Assembly (NCBI GenBank): GCA_009733575.1
Contig: ML769498.1
Span: forward strand, 1 to 64,000
Direction of reading: 5' to 3'
From: Gymnopus androsaceus JB14
Lineage: Eukaryota > Basidiomycota > Agaricomycetes > Agaricales > Omphalotaceae
DNA: 64,000 bases
The stretch's first letter is position 1. The number at the start of each line of letters is the position of its first letter. The notes under the pieces are model-generated. The model did no database searches. It had not been told where the DNA came from and was given only the letters and a program-made list of their open reading frames with translations. The position numbers were made by a program, and so were the translations under genes. Positions 1 to 11,304 of this stretch are shown piece after piece.

Positions 1-943
1 AGCTGGAGTTTGCACCGTACATCAACAGGATTATCTCACCGCAGCTCAGACCGGTACGTTTGCTGCCTGGTTAGGGTCTTTCAATCTGACTCTTGTTTCC
101 CTAGATCAATGGACAGCATGTACGGCCAGAAGAGCGCGTTCTAATGTCTCGTCTGGTCGATATCCTGGCTACCCTTGAACTACGTTTTGTCCAAGAGCGT
201 GCAGAGGATGGGCAGTTGACGTATCGTATAGATCCGTGAGTAGATTCTGTTTCAAATTATTCTTTTCTGTTTTCCTTACTCTCGCCACAGACCCGTAGAT
301 GTGTTTGTGACGTACGATGGCAAACGAGCCTCCGATATCACTATTTCGAGATATGCGGTAAGGCATCTAGTCGCACAAGAGGTGAGTCGTGTTCTTTCAC
401 AGCGTTGCTCGAGGTATCGAGCTTGATTTCTTCTCCCCACAGGTTGATGCCCGTCTGGCTTCTCGTCAGATTCCAGATATAATTGAGAAAGGACCTGGGA
501 AGCAATCCAGCTTTTTCGGCGGGTGAGTGCTCTCTCGTTGCTCTACGATTGTGGGAAGGACTAACTGTGAATTACGCAGAGCGAAAAGCAAGACAGCAAC
601 GATGCGAGCTCTTCAACTCAAGATGACAAGCTCTCTCCCGGGAAACGGCCCCGTACGGATGTGGCCGCTTACATCGATATCGCTGATAGGGTACGTGTCT
701 ATTCAGCTTCTCCCTTGTATCCATCCCACTTACCTCGATTCGCTTGTTCTTAGCCACCGGTGGACTTTTTCGGGCGCCTCGTTCAACCCTCTACTGCTAC
801 GAACAAAAAGCCCAAATCAGGTGCTCGGGGCACCAACCCTTTGAAGGGCACCGTCGGCTCCAAAGTTTAACATCAGCTTCAAGTACAAAGAGGGAAATTC
901 AGCTGCTGTACGCAAGGCAGTCAAAGTTTCATCGTTTCTGTAA
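1..943 (+). CDS. CTF18: CTF18-like clamp-loader subunit, 3' end (partial at window edge)
   Basis: C-terminal part of the Ctf18 subunit of the alternative RFC clamp loader, which acts in PCNA loading and sister-chromatid cohesion in the nucleus. The window starts inside an exon (frame from base 3) reading LEFAPYINRIISPQLRP. An intron at about 54-104 follows, then INGQHVRPEERVLMSRL and LELRFVQERAEDGQLTY, then VDVFVTYDGKRASDI and VDARLASRQIPDIIEKGPGK. These match the conserved Ctf18 C-terminal region. A later exon gives PPVDFFGRLVQPS, and the last exon ends FKYKEGNSAAVRKAVKV and a TAA at 941-943. At least five short GT-AG introns fit. All visible exons stay open, so this copy looks functional; the AAA domain would lie left of the window. 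A damaged second copy lies near 8.4-11 kb. Confidence 0.8.
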
Positions 944-1142
944 ATCCCTATCTTTGCAACATTTTTGCATTTTATTTGGATTATGTATTGTAATAAATAA
1001 ATAATATACAGACTATGTAACCGAGTCATCGATGGACCTTAACCAGTCATATTTCTTGCTTTGACTTGCCTTATTCGCCACGGCTATACACAGTCTCGTT
1101 TGTAGCGAGTTGTACTTGAGAAGTCGATTCGGGTGTACAGTT

Positions 1143-1194
1143 GTCTCTCTCATAACCCATAGCGCTCCGTCAAGAGCCAAATTGGTATGGGTTA
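1143..1194. repeat. Imperfect hairpin
   Basis: About 15 bases (ctctcataacccata) recur inverted as tatgggttatgagggag, with roughly 20-30 bases between. It lies just beyond the end of the homology between the two CTF18 copies. No coding support was seen in this stretch. Confidence 0.5.
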
Positions 1195-1671
1195 TGAGGG
1201 AGTATGGGTATAGAGAGGGCGAGATTCTTTTTGGCTTGAAAATGGCTCGAAACACGTTTTTTTTGCATCCTAGTACCTTTCTGAGTATATTAGTCGGGCT
1301 TAAACTGGGTTTACGCAAGGCTAATAGCAGAAGGTGAGTGTAGCGCGTGAATATCCCCGTACATCACTAAGCCAGTTCCTACCTACAGGTTTACATGGGT
1401 CCGCCCTCCTGAGGTCGACAAGGGAAAGGCTTAGCGCACGCAGGTCGAAAGCGGCTCTAGGCCTGCCTGCAGGTAAATCTCATTACTCAACCCTGCCATT
1501 TCAAGCTCCGTTTCCAACATACCTAGTACAATACAGCAGTCCATATTTTTTACTTACCTTTCCCTCTTCTCTCCTGTTCATTGTACTAGGTATGAAAAAA
1601 TGTATATTTTGGGGTTTTGCTATCTCGTTACTTACTTTTCCTCTAACTTTTCTCTCCTGCTCATTGTACTA

Positions 1672-2220
1672 CAGTTGAATACCTCATATGGAATACGGTT
1701 GGGGAAACCAAAATTGTATTCCATATGATGGATATTCCATATCATATAAGGTTATTTTACTTTCCTATGTTTTGTTTTACAATGATACAATAAGTATGTT
1801 TGATTGATTTCAAGTCTCAAGCAAGCATATTCATCAACTTACAGTTAACATTGGAATCCCTGCATTTATTGCCTGTTCAAGCCCCAAAACTGCTGAATAT
1901 AGTTGCCCAAAGCTCCAACATGATGAGAAAACTGGGTCAAGAGGACTCAATGCAGGAAATATTTAAGTAAAGAGTGAAATATAGCATTTTTTCAATACAT
2001 ATCAACAAATTATTCCATTTTCTTTGACATATCAACACTTTTTTAATTGAAATCTGTGTCCATCATATGGAATACTCTGCCAAAAATTCCTCAAACCATA
2101 TTCCATATTCCGGACTATGGATCCATGGAATATTCCTGCCTCCCAGCTCGGGGAATGGAATATCTTATTCCATATGAGGGATATTCCATATGACCTTATT
2201 CCATATGAGATATTCAACTG
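1672..2220. mobile_element. MITE-like element with TA target duplication
   Basis: A 549-bp stretch starts CAGTTGAATACCTCATATGG and ends with the near-perfect inverted copy (CAGTTGAATATCTCATATGG when read on the other strand). It is flanked on both sides by TA (1670-1671 and 2221-2222). Further inverted ATTCCATATGGAAT-type motifs lie just inside both ends, so the termini can fold into long imperfect hairpins. The middle is AT-rich and has no convincing reading frame. TA duplication with a CAGT start is typical of non-autonomous Tc1/mariner-type elements; the superfamily is an inference. Confidence 0.75.
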
Positions 2221-2222
2221 TA

Positions 2223-3393
2223 GTTGTTTGTGTTACCCACCACCTTGTTTCACTTGTTTCCCTCCCTATTTCTTTTGGGCACTCAAGTTCCGGTTTCTCT
2301 CCAATCTCTCTCCTTTCTCCAATTTCTTGTCCGTACCCCTGAGTACCTCTCGTTTCATTTCCCTAATAAAAAATGGCCGCAAGGTCGGTGTCACGGCTAC
2401 ACACCCATCAGCGGGTCAACCTCAAACGATTGGACACAAAAATAAAGCATCAAGCATGCATACTGGCTACTTAGAACTAAAATAATTGGTAATTGCAAGA
2501 CTTATCTACCATTGAAAAGCTCTGCTCTAACCTTGTTTGATGTACCTATGTGAAACTGTTCAATTGAGCCAGAATTTGCTGATTCAGACTTCCTGCTCAT
2601 GACTATCCACATGTTGATGCTTGTGACAAACAATTTGGCACAAAGTTACTTTATATCATGTTCATTAATTGTAGATACATAGTCAAGCCATATATACCTC
2701 AAATACTTAATCCTTGCCAAGTAAAAACAGGATTTACTATCTAAAGGACTGGTTAAAGACTGTACATGTATGTTCATTAATTGTAGATACATAGTCAAGC
2801 CATATATACCTCAAATACTTAATCCTTGCCAAGTAAAAACAGGATTTACTATCTAAAGGACTGGTTAAAGACTGTACATGTATGTATGGAGTCATGTCCT
2901 AAGCTTTGTAAAGAAAACAAAGACGAAGTGCCTGAAGAAAAAGGAAAATAGAGTAAACTGATAAAAGAAAAGAAAGATAGGATATCTGGGCTAAGCATGA
3001 CAATAGCCTGAAACTAATATTCTGCAAAAGGCTGACATTTCAATACCTGAGCTAAGAAACTCCTGCATACTTGGTTAAGCTATAATCTTTCTGTTGTATC
3101 ATCATCAATTTCCTCCGGAACTGTAGAACGATGCTGGGCTTGAGGACATCTAGAGAAAAACAATAAGATAGGCATGGATCAGCAGAATATCAGAAATATC
3201 ATTTATTGCCCACTTACTCCAATGCTGCAAACTCGTCAGATCTAGATTCATGCAGTAAGGAGAAAATCAAGCAAAGTGATTCAATAAGTAGTTACTTACA
3301 TACCAATTGATCACACTGGCTGCACTCTTCAGATTAAAGTTCGGGCACTAAAGTTTCTGCAAAAGATTGAGATTAGGAGCCAGAGGAAGGAAA
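2223..3393. other. Gene-poor region downstream of the NLR
   Basis: AT-rich sequence between the MITE-like element and the stop codon of the minus-strand NACHT-WD40 gene. It holds the 112-bp tandem duplication and probably the 3' untranslated region of that gene. No supported protein was found. Confidence 0.6.
2658..2881. repeat. Two tandem copies of a 112-bp unit
   Basis: Bases 2658-2769 are repeated essentially without change at 2770-2881. The unit begins atgttcattaattgtagata and runs to gactgtacatgt. The lack of divergence points to a very recent tandem duplication or an assembly artefact. Confidence 0.9.
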
Positions 3394-6300
3394 TCAAATG
3401 AGTTTCCAAAGCTCACTGTTAAAACATTTTATCCACTCTTCACCATGAACAAAGTCTTGAAGATTGATGGAAACCTTGTGAGCTCTGTAGATCAACATTT
3501 TCATATTGGGAAACATGAGCCCGTCACGATACTCTGGAGGAATCCAGAGAAAAAGGGACCCATCCGAGCCATGGAGCCATCCATCAGGAGATAAGATTAA
3601 TTTCCTGAGGGCAGGATTTGGCTGCACTTGATTATGACCAGGATGCCAGGGACAGAATGAGAGGGAAAATGTGGAAGGTAGATTGGATGAAACAGATTTT
3701 AGAAAGGTCAGTTCATCTGATATTTTGGCTGAAAGATTTGACCCAGAAGAATCTGGCATACCATGAGGAGAGAATGCAACAGATGTAACCAAACTATGTG
3801 TGTCCCCTTCAAGTGGATCTCCTTCTGGCCTGCCAGTTTCTGCATTCCAAATTTTGACTGAGTTATCATGTGAGCCAGACACAATTCTCTTTCCATCAGG
3901 AGAGAATGCAACAGATGTAACCCCATCTCTGTGCCCTTCCAGTGGATCTCCTTCTGGCCTACCAGTTTCTGCATTCCAAATTCTGACTGAGTGATCAACT
4001 GAGCCAGACACAATTCTCTTGCCATCAGGAGAGAATGCAACAGATGTAACCCAATGTGTGTGCCCTTCCAGTGGATCTCCTTCTGGCCTGCCAGTTTCTG
4101 CATTCCAAATTCTGACTGAGTTATCCCATAAGCCAGACACAATTCTCTTTCCATCAGGAGAGAATGCAGCAGATGTAACCCAGTCTGCATGCCCTCTAGT
4201 TGGTCTCCTTCTTGTCTGCCAGTTTCTGCACTCCAAATTCTGACTGTTTTATCATGTGAGCCAGACACAATTCTCTGTCCATCAGGAGAGAATGCAACAG
4301 ATGTAACTCTGTCTGTGTGCCCTTCCAGTGGGTCTCCTTCTGGCCTGCCAGTTTCTGCATTCCAAATTCTGACTGAGTTATCATGTGAGCCAGACACAAT
4401 TCTCTTGCCATCAGGAGAGAATGCAACAGATGTAACCAAACTATGTGTGTCCCCTTCCAGAGGATCTCCTTCTGGCCTGCCAGTTTCTGCATTCCAAATT
4501 CTGACTGACTTATCATATGAGCCAGACACAATTCTCTTGCCATCAGGAGAGAATGCAACAGATCTAACCACCTGTGTGTGCCCTTCCAGTGGATCTCCTT
4601 CTTGCCTGCCAGTTTCTGCATTCCAAATCCTGACTGAGTTATCATATGAGCCAGACACAATTCTCTTGCCATCAGGAGAGAATGCAACTGATGTAACCAC
4701 CTGTGTGTGCCCTTCCAGTGGATTCCTTCTGGCCTGCCAGTTTCTGCATTCCAAATTCTGACTGAGTTATCATATGAACCAGACACAATTCTCTTGCCAT
4801 CAGGAGAGAATGCAACAGAGTCAATGCAATCTGTGTGCCCTTCCAGTGGATCTCCTTCTGGCCTGCCAGTTTCTGCATTCCAAATTCTGACTGAGTTATC
4901 ATGTGAGCCAGACACAATTCTCTTGCCATCAGGAGAGAATGCAACAGATGTAACCCAATGTGTGTGCCCTTCCAGTGGATCTCCTTCTGGCCTGCCAGTT
5001 TCTGCATTCCAAATTCTGACTGAGTTATCATATGAGCCAGACACAATTCTCTTGCCATCAGGAGAGAATGCAACAGATGTAACCCCCATGTGTGCCCTTC
5101 CAGTGGATCTCCTTCTAGCCTGCCAGTTTCTGCATTCCAAATTCTGACTGAGTTATCATGTGAGCCAGACACAATTCTCTTGCCATGAGGAGAGAATGCA
5201 ACAGATGTAACCCTGTATGTGTGCCCTTCCAGTGGATCTCCTTCTGGCCTGCCAGTTTCTGCATTCCAAATTCTGACTGATTTATCATGTGAGCCAGACA
5301 CAATTCTCTTGCCATCAGGAGAGAATGCAACAGATGTAACCACCTGTGTGTGCCCTTCCAGTGGATCTCCTTCTGGCCTGCCAGTTTCTGCATTCCAAAT
5401 TCTGACTGAGTTATCACATGAGCCAGACACAATTCTCTTGCCATCAGGAGAGAATTCAACAGATCTAACCCATCTGTGTGCCCTTCCAGTGGATCTCCTT
5501 CTGGTCTGCCAGTTTCTGCATTCCAAATTCTGACTGAGTTATCATCTGAGCCAGACACAATTCTCTTGCCATCAGGGGAGAATGCAACAGATGCAACACT
5601 GTGTTTGTGCCCTTGCATTAGAACTTGTAATTGTGGCCACCATGAATTATGACCATAGCATAACCTGGCTACCCTTGAGAAGTATGAGCAATATGTATTC
5701 TGAAGTCTTGATTTTTTGGGAATGAATGGAAGCCCTGAAATATACAGATGTGGGGTGGAGTCTACAAGCACCTTTCCAAATACTTCTGCAAATTGTCTTA
5801 TTTCATTTACCAAAACTTCCAAATCACCATGAACAGAACAAGTCTAAATGCAATTTGGTTAGCTTAGAAGGTAATGTCACATTTCATTGTCTACATACCA
5901 TCCACTCTTGCACATTTTCCATACTCCGAAAAATCACATTGACTCTGTTGAGAATGCTCAGAACTTCCATCCAGTATAGTGAGAATCCATAGAGAAATTT
6001 ATTGATCAAATCCATAAGAGACTTGTTAGGTTCTATGGCTTCTAAATGCAGATGCCAAAAGCAACATGCATAAGACAGCTCAGGTGTGATAACTTTTACT
6101 ACCTCAGATGGCAGGTTTGCATTAGGCACATATGAGCTCTTTAAGTTGCACATATTGAAATGTAGTTTTTCAATCATAATTTTCAAACTTCCAACTGCTA
6201 AAATAGTATGACCCTCTACTAAGTTGATTGCAAACTCTCCACTTCTCTTTTCATCCAATAAAAAATCATGGATTGATGTATGAACTGGCCAGACTGGGAT

Positions 6301-7608
6301 GTCTGGCCTGTCTGCTCCAATAAACAAAGATCCCAAATATCGGATTACAACATCTTCCTCTTCCTCCTCTTTACTATATTGATCACCATGCAAATGACCA
6401 TATGCTAATTTTAAGCTCGCCAATGATACTTGTGAAAGAGGTATAGAGGCTGCCAAAACTTGTGAAACAACTTTTCTGTATTCTTTCATAATGTCTTCAT
6501 CACTGGCATCAAAAATAGACTCAAGGATACTTTTATATAGTTTATCCAGAGGATATAAATCAATACTGTTTGGGCCAAGTGTCATGACGTATGAAAATTT
6601 CTTTTTGAGATTTACACCTGGTTTGTTTATCTGATGCAAAGCATTACACACTGTAAAAGCCCATTGAAAATATCCTTCTGCCATTTTTGCCAATTCTTTA
6701 CAGTGGTTGTCATTTAAAGAATGGCGCCTGATGAAATATCCCATTTTGTGATGGACAAAATGGTAGATATCATCTTCTGTTTGTTTCAATTGAGCCATAT
6801 CTTCACTCTGCAGAGCATTTGAACAAGTCTGCAAAATGTCCACAATATCGTTCTCTAGCCGAGATGTGACCAAAAAGCAGTAATTCTTTGGAAATTTATA
6901 TGCTTCTTCAGTTAATGCAGTGATCAAGCTTCCTCTTTCTGCTACATTGCTGCATTCATCCAGTGCATCTATAATAATCAGTAATGGGTCACTATGGTTC
7001 ACCATTTCTGCTGGCTTCAAGACAAGATTTTCCCAATTTTCTTTGATGCTAGTGCTGCTCAGAATGTATGGATCCTTGTCCATTACTTCAATCAAAGCCT
7101 CTGCAAACCCAGGCACATTCAGTCCAAGATTATAAGCAATACTGTGAATTGCCCGGGTTGCAGTTCGCTCTCCATGGAATGTGCGATTGAAGCAGAAAAA
7201 TCCACCAAGACAGTTCATCTTCTTTAACTTTTTGCCAATAGTATGGCTGATGGCAGATTTACCTGTCCCAGCAGCACCATAGAGAATAAATGCCTGAGGA
7301 GTATCATCTTCTCTGTTCATTGCCCATTGAGTTATTTTTTCAATGATTTGGATTCTAGTTCCCTCCAGACATTCTTTGTCTGCCTGAATATGGGCACTGA
7401 GATCCGGGTTCAACTTCTTGGCAAGATTCTGGTTAATATTTTCTGTGAATTAATCTCAGCAACTGCAAAAATGGGTTTGAATGCCAACAAGTAGATACTT
7501 GCCTCGCGGTACAAAGTTGTAAGTTGTACTCTTGTATTGATTTCCTTGCACGTTACCGAATTCTCCATCATTGATGGTAAAATCGTGTGCATTTGAGAAA
7601 AGAGACAT
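3394..7608 (-). CDS. NACHT-WD40 NOD-like receptor with frameshifted repeat array
   Basis: Fungal NLR of the HET-E/NWD type; relatives sense non-self and trigger incompatibility or cell death. The start [14 protein letters not shown] (ATG at 7608; an in-frame ATG also exists at 7692) leads into a short Gly/Asn-rich segment. A GC-AG intron (7443-7502) precedes a linker [15 protein letters not shown] and the NACHT domain, with P-loop [11 protein letters not shown] and Walker [12 protein letters not shown]. An intron at 5844-5898 leads to an exon with [15 protein letters not shown], then 14 full WD40 repeats of 43 residues (129 bp) and a family-typical C-terminus ([23 protein letters not shown]). 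Four single-base deletions, near 5475, 5088, 4723 and 4198, split the repeats into blocks of 1, 3, 3, 4 and 3 in successive frames. Joined, it would be about 1,360 residues. It is a pseudogene, an assembly error or an allele in flux. Confidence 0.8.
3850..5600 (-). repeat. Array of 14 near-identical 129-bp WD40 repeats
   Basis: The phrase cagacacaattctcttgcc recurs 14 times at steps of about 128-130 bases. Each unit codes one WD40 blade, [17 protein letters not shown] followed by [17 protein letters not shown]. Copies differ mainly at a few codons before VTSVAF and after SGS, and two copies carry a one-codon insertion. A decayed fifteenth unit (FSPHGMP) follows. High identity with variable surface positions is the pattern known for fungal NWD receptors. 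Confidence 0.92.
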
Positions 7609-7609
7609 G

Positions 7610-8395
7610 ATGAATTCGACTTTTGAACAATCGATGATGGTGGTTGATGTACAAGATAGAAATGTCACATTGTCACAAGCTACGCTAGTCATGCGGATTG
7701 ATTAAGGGCAGGCTTGAGAATTTAGAAACGTGCTCTGCAACGATGTTCAAGCAACTTTCCACATTGACAGGTAAACGTTCTTCGAATTGTCCCCCAAATT
7801 TCATATAATTAGGCCTAGCTACTATCGTAGTATTGAGTACTAACATACTTCGTCTCAACCTGTGAGCTCCGAGCCAATAGCAAGAGAAATGGTAGCAAGG
7901 CTTCTAAGGGTTCGGGATTTTCGGCGGGAGAGCACAGTACAAAATTCGGAATTCTGCCCACAAGCGAGTACTTCATTTAGAGGGAAAAAATGATCCCAAG
8001 AAAGGCCCTGGACTGGTTTTCACTTTGACTTTGAGTACTTACCTCAACGAACATTTACAAGTCTATTTCCACAAAACCTGAATATATAGTGTCTGCTTTT
8101 GCGGATTATGATTCAGCAGAATTGATTCTTGAGTCCATACCGTGTCTTTCATGAGGAAATTCGTGTAATTACTTTGATGACTGCACTTATCTTGCTATCA
8201 TCGTATCACCGGGCAAGAAAAAGCTAGCATTAATGAAATATAGATATTAAATTTATGGGTGCATTTGGAGCCTAAGAAATTGTAAAGCCATTTGTCGTAT
8301 ATAGTCAATGGAGGGTTTGACTCGTAGGAAATAAAATCCTGAATTTACATTCGACGCCCTAAAGGTTGATCCAATCCGATCTGATTCTCCCGTCT
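7610..8395. promoter_or_regulatory. Intergenic region upstream of NLR and CTF18 copy
   Basis: About 0.8 kb between the minus-strand receptor and the plus-strand CTF18 pseudogene, so divergent. It likely holds the receptor promoter. No distinct motif or extra gene was recognised. Confidence 0.4.
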
Positions 8396-10980
8396 TTCCG
8401 ACCTACGGCGACTATGTTGTTCAGTTTGACCTCCAGCGCAGTGAACGATTATGCCGGCTAATCGACGCTCTTTCTTCTGAATCTCGTACTCGATTGAACA
8501 TTATTGGGGTCTATCGGAGGGTTTAGCTAATTTGAGGAATTAAAAGTCTTCGAGGGTGCGTTCTTTTTGGTCCTCTCAATAATCTGAAATCGATATGTTT
8601 TCAGGGCTTTTTAGCTCCTATTGAAACATACGGATTTGCAGTGACTCGTATCTAATCGATGAATGATCTCTCTTTTAGTCGAAACACAACCGCCGTATTC
8701 GAGATCTACGGCTACCAGACTCGCGGTCTCTACGCTCTGAATACCGCTGAATTCCATGCTTCTCTCGATGGTCTTTTGACGCTCCCTCAGTCCCTCTACG
8801 GTTCTCCGTGCCACAAAACTCTCCTTCTGCGACGTAAACTTGCAACTTTAGTACGACGCGTTAGTTCCCTACCTTCATCGCGTTCCCCGCATATTAACGA
8901 CTCATGTAGAAACTTGCTGCTACTGCTCAAGGTCGTAAAATCATAAATCTTTCGGATGTGCCATTTCATAAATTGAATGACGAAATATCTGGAGATAAAG
9001 CTAAAGAGCTCAGTCGCGAGCCGTGAGTTTGTTTACTTCTTCCTGTCAATCTTTCCTAAATTTTCAATTAGCTACCGAGCCCCTCAAATCCAACAATTCA
9101 TCCCATGGACCTGACCACACGCTATGGGTGGATCGTTATCGTCCAAAACCATTTACGGATCTCATGGGCAACAATGGGGTAACACGAGAGGCAAAGGAGT
9201 AGCTCAAGCAATGGGACAAGTGTGTCTTCGGGAAGAGTAAAGGCAAGAAAAGGCGAAGGGATGAGGAAGAGAACGTTGACGCGAACGACCCACATCAGCG
9301 GCCCAAACAAAGAGTACGTGCGTGCCATTTGTAGCTCAAGTTCTACCTAATCTTTTAATACAGATACTACTTTTATCTGGACCCCCAGGTCTCGGTAAAA
9401 CAACCCTTGCCCATGTCATCGCGAAGCAAACTGGTTATGAGGTGATGGAGATTAATGCGAGGTAGGAGGGGTGCGTCGCTGACCTTACGGTATTTAGCTT
9501 ATGACAGTTATACAGCGATGCACGGTCAGGTCAAATTGTCAATGATCGCATACGACCGATGCTCGAAACGGGATATACAGTGAAAAGCAGCAAACCCGTA
9601 CTCGTCGTCATAGATGAAATCGGCAGTGCTACTGGTGCAGGAAACAATGTAGGACTGGCTTCAACGTTGATGTAACTCCTTCGACTAACATCTCATAGTC
9701 TAGCAGCTTCATACGTAAACTCGTCCAGTTCACGCAAGGCAAAGCACGACGCGAATTTTTCAAGTTGACGTTCGATGCGTTGTCTGCTGCGATGTACAAT
9801 GATGGGGACATTGCTTTGAGCTACCGTACATCCTCGTGCCGTTTTACCTACTTTCCAAGAGCATGATGCTCCGAGAATTGAGCGGAGACAGGAGGACTGG
9901 GATGTACGTGTTGATAATCTTTTATTACAGAATTTATACTGATTCTAGTTCTTTAGAACCTTCAACTCACGAAAACTAACGAGGAAATCTATAAATCGCT
10001 CGGAAGTTGTCTACAAACCGCCAGCACGCGACACGGAGGAGATTTCCGTCATCTTGGCAATTCCCCCATCCTGCAGCTGGAGTTTGCACCGTACATCAAC
10101 TCTCCGCAGCTCAGACCAGTACGTTTGCTACCTGGTGAGGGTCCTCTTGTTCCGCAGATCAATGGTCAGTATGTGCGGCCAGAAGAGCGCGTTCTGACTC
10201 TGTCTCGTTTAGTGGATATACTGGCTACCCTTGAACTACGTTTCGTACAAGAGCGTGCAGAGGATGGACAGTTGACGTATCGTATAGATCCGTTAGTAGA
10301 ACCTGTTTCAGATTATTCCTTTCTGTTTTTCTTACTCTCGTCACAGACCCGTAGATGCGTTTGTGACATACGATGGCAAGCGAGCCTCCGATATCACTAT
10401 TTCGAGATATGCGGTGAGGCGTCTATGTAGTCGCACAAGAGGTGAGTCGTGTTCTTTCACAGCTCGAGGTATCGAGCTTGACTTGTTCTCCCATAGGTTG
10501 ATGCGCGTCTTGCTTCTCGTCAAATTCCAGACATAATAGAGAAAGGACCTGGGAAGCAATCCAGCTTTTTCGGCGCGTGAGTGCTCTCTCCTCGCTCTAC
10601 GATTATGGGAAGGACTAATTAACTGTGAATTACGCAGAGCCAAAAGCAAGAACAACGATGCGACCTCGTCAACTCAAGATGACAACGGGCAACGGCCCGT
10701 AAGGATGCGGCTGCATACATTGATATCGCTGATAGGGTAAGTGTCTAGTCAGCTTCTCCCTTGTATTCATCCTACTTACCTCGACTCACTTGTTCTTAGC
10801 CACCGGTGGAATTTTTCGGGCGCCTCGTTCAACCCTCTACTACTACGAACAAAAAGCCCAAATCAGGTGCCCGGGGCTCCAACCCTTTGAAAGACACTAA
10901 CTGCCTTGCGTACAGCAGCTGAGTTTGTACTTGTAGCTGATGTTAAACTTTGGAGCGACGAAGTTGCCTCTTTTCTGTAA
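8396..10980 (+). pseudogene. CTF18: Decayed full-length CTF18-like copy
   Basis: Recognisable Ctf18 blocks appear in order: an N-terminal piece (YGDYVVQFDLQRSER); LLTLPQSLYGSPCHKTLLL; HTLWVDRYRPKPFTDLMG; Walker [68 protein letters not shown]; and VDAFVTYDGKRASDI. Damage is clear. An in-frame TAG sits where the family has Trp (just after 9200). Frame is lost after the KARR block. Three codons (Arg-Ile-Ile in the other copy) are missing at about 10101. The C-terminal coding end is inverted at 10900-10955. Compared with 1-943, exon and intron sequences still align closely from about 10077 to 11100, so the duplication is fairly recent. Confidence 0.75.
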
Positions 10981-11304
10981 GCCCCTACCTTCTCTTCGAA
11001 ACATTTTGCAATTTTATCTGGATTATGTATGTAATAATATACAGACTCATCGATGGTCGTATTTCTTGCTTTGACTTGCCTTATTCGTCACAGCTATACA
11101 CAGCCTCAGTCAACGTGAGCGAGCCGTTTGATTCCTTGATAACTATGTAATGTGAAAAAAAGTACATGCGGAAAGAGCGTATGAATAGTAGTTAATGGGT
11201 TCCAACAATCCGAGAAAAAAAAGTCCCAAAGATGCCCTAACCAATCAGTAACCAATCAGATAGACCTTCTCAAATCGAGGCACTACTCCAGGTCGTATCC
11301 TTCT

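Noticed and set aside
1110..1678. Open frames after the CTF18 3' end
   Set aside because: No family resemblance; they overlap a hairpin and the MITE border, and look like chance.
3800..5533. Several plus-strand open frames across the WD40 array
   Set aside because: They are antisense shadows of the 129-bp repeat: the reverse strand encodes clear WD40 blades, the plus strand only a repeated low-information peptide.
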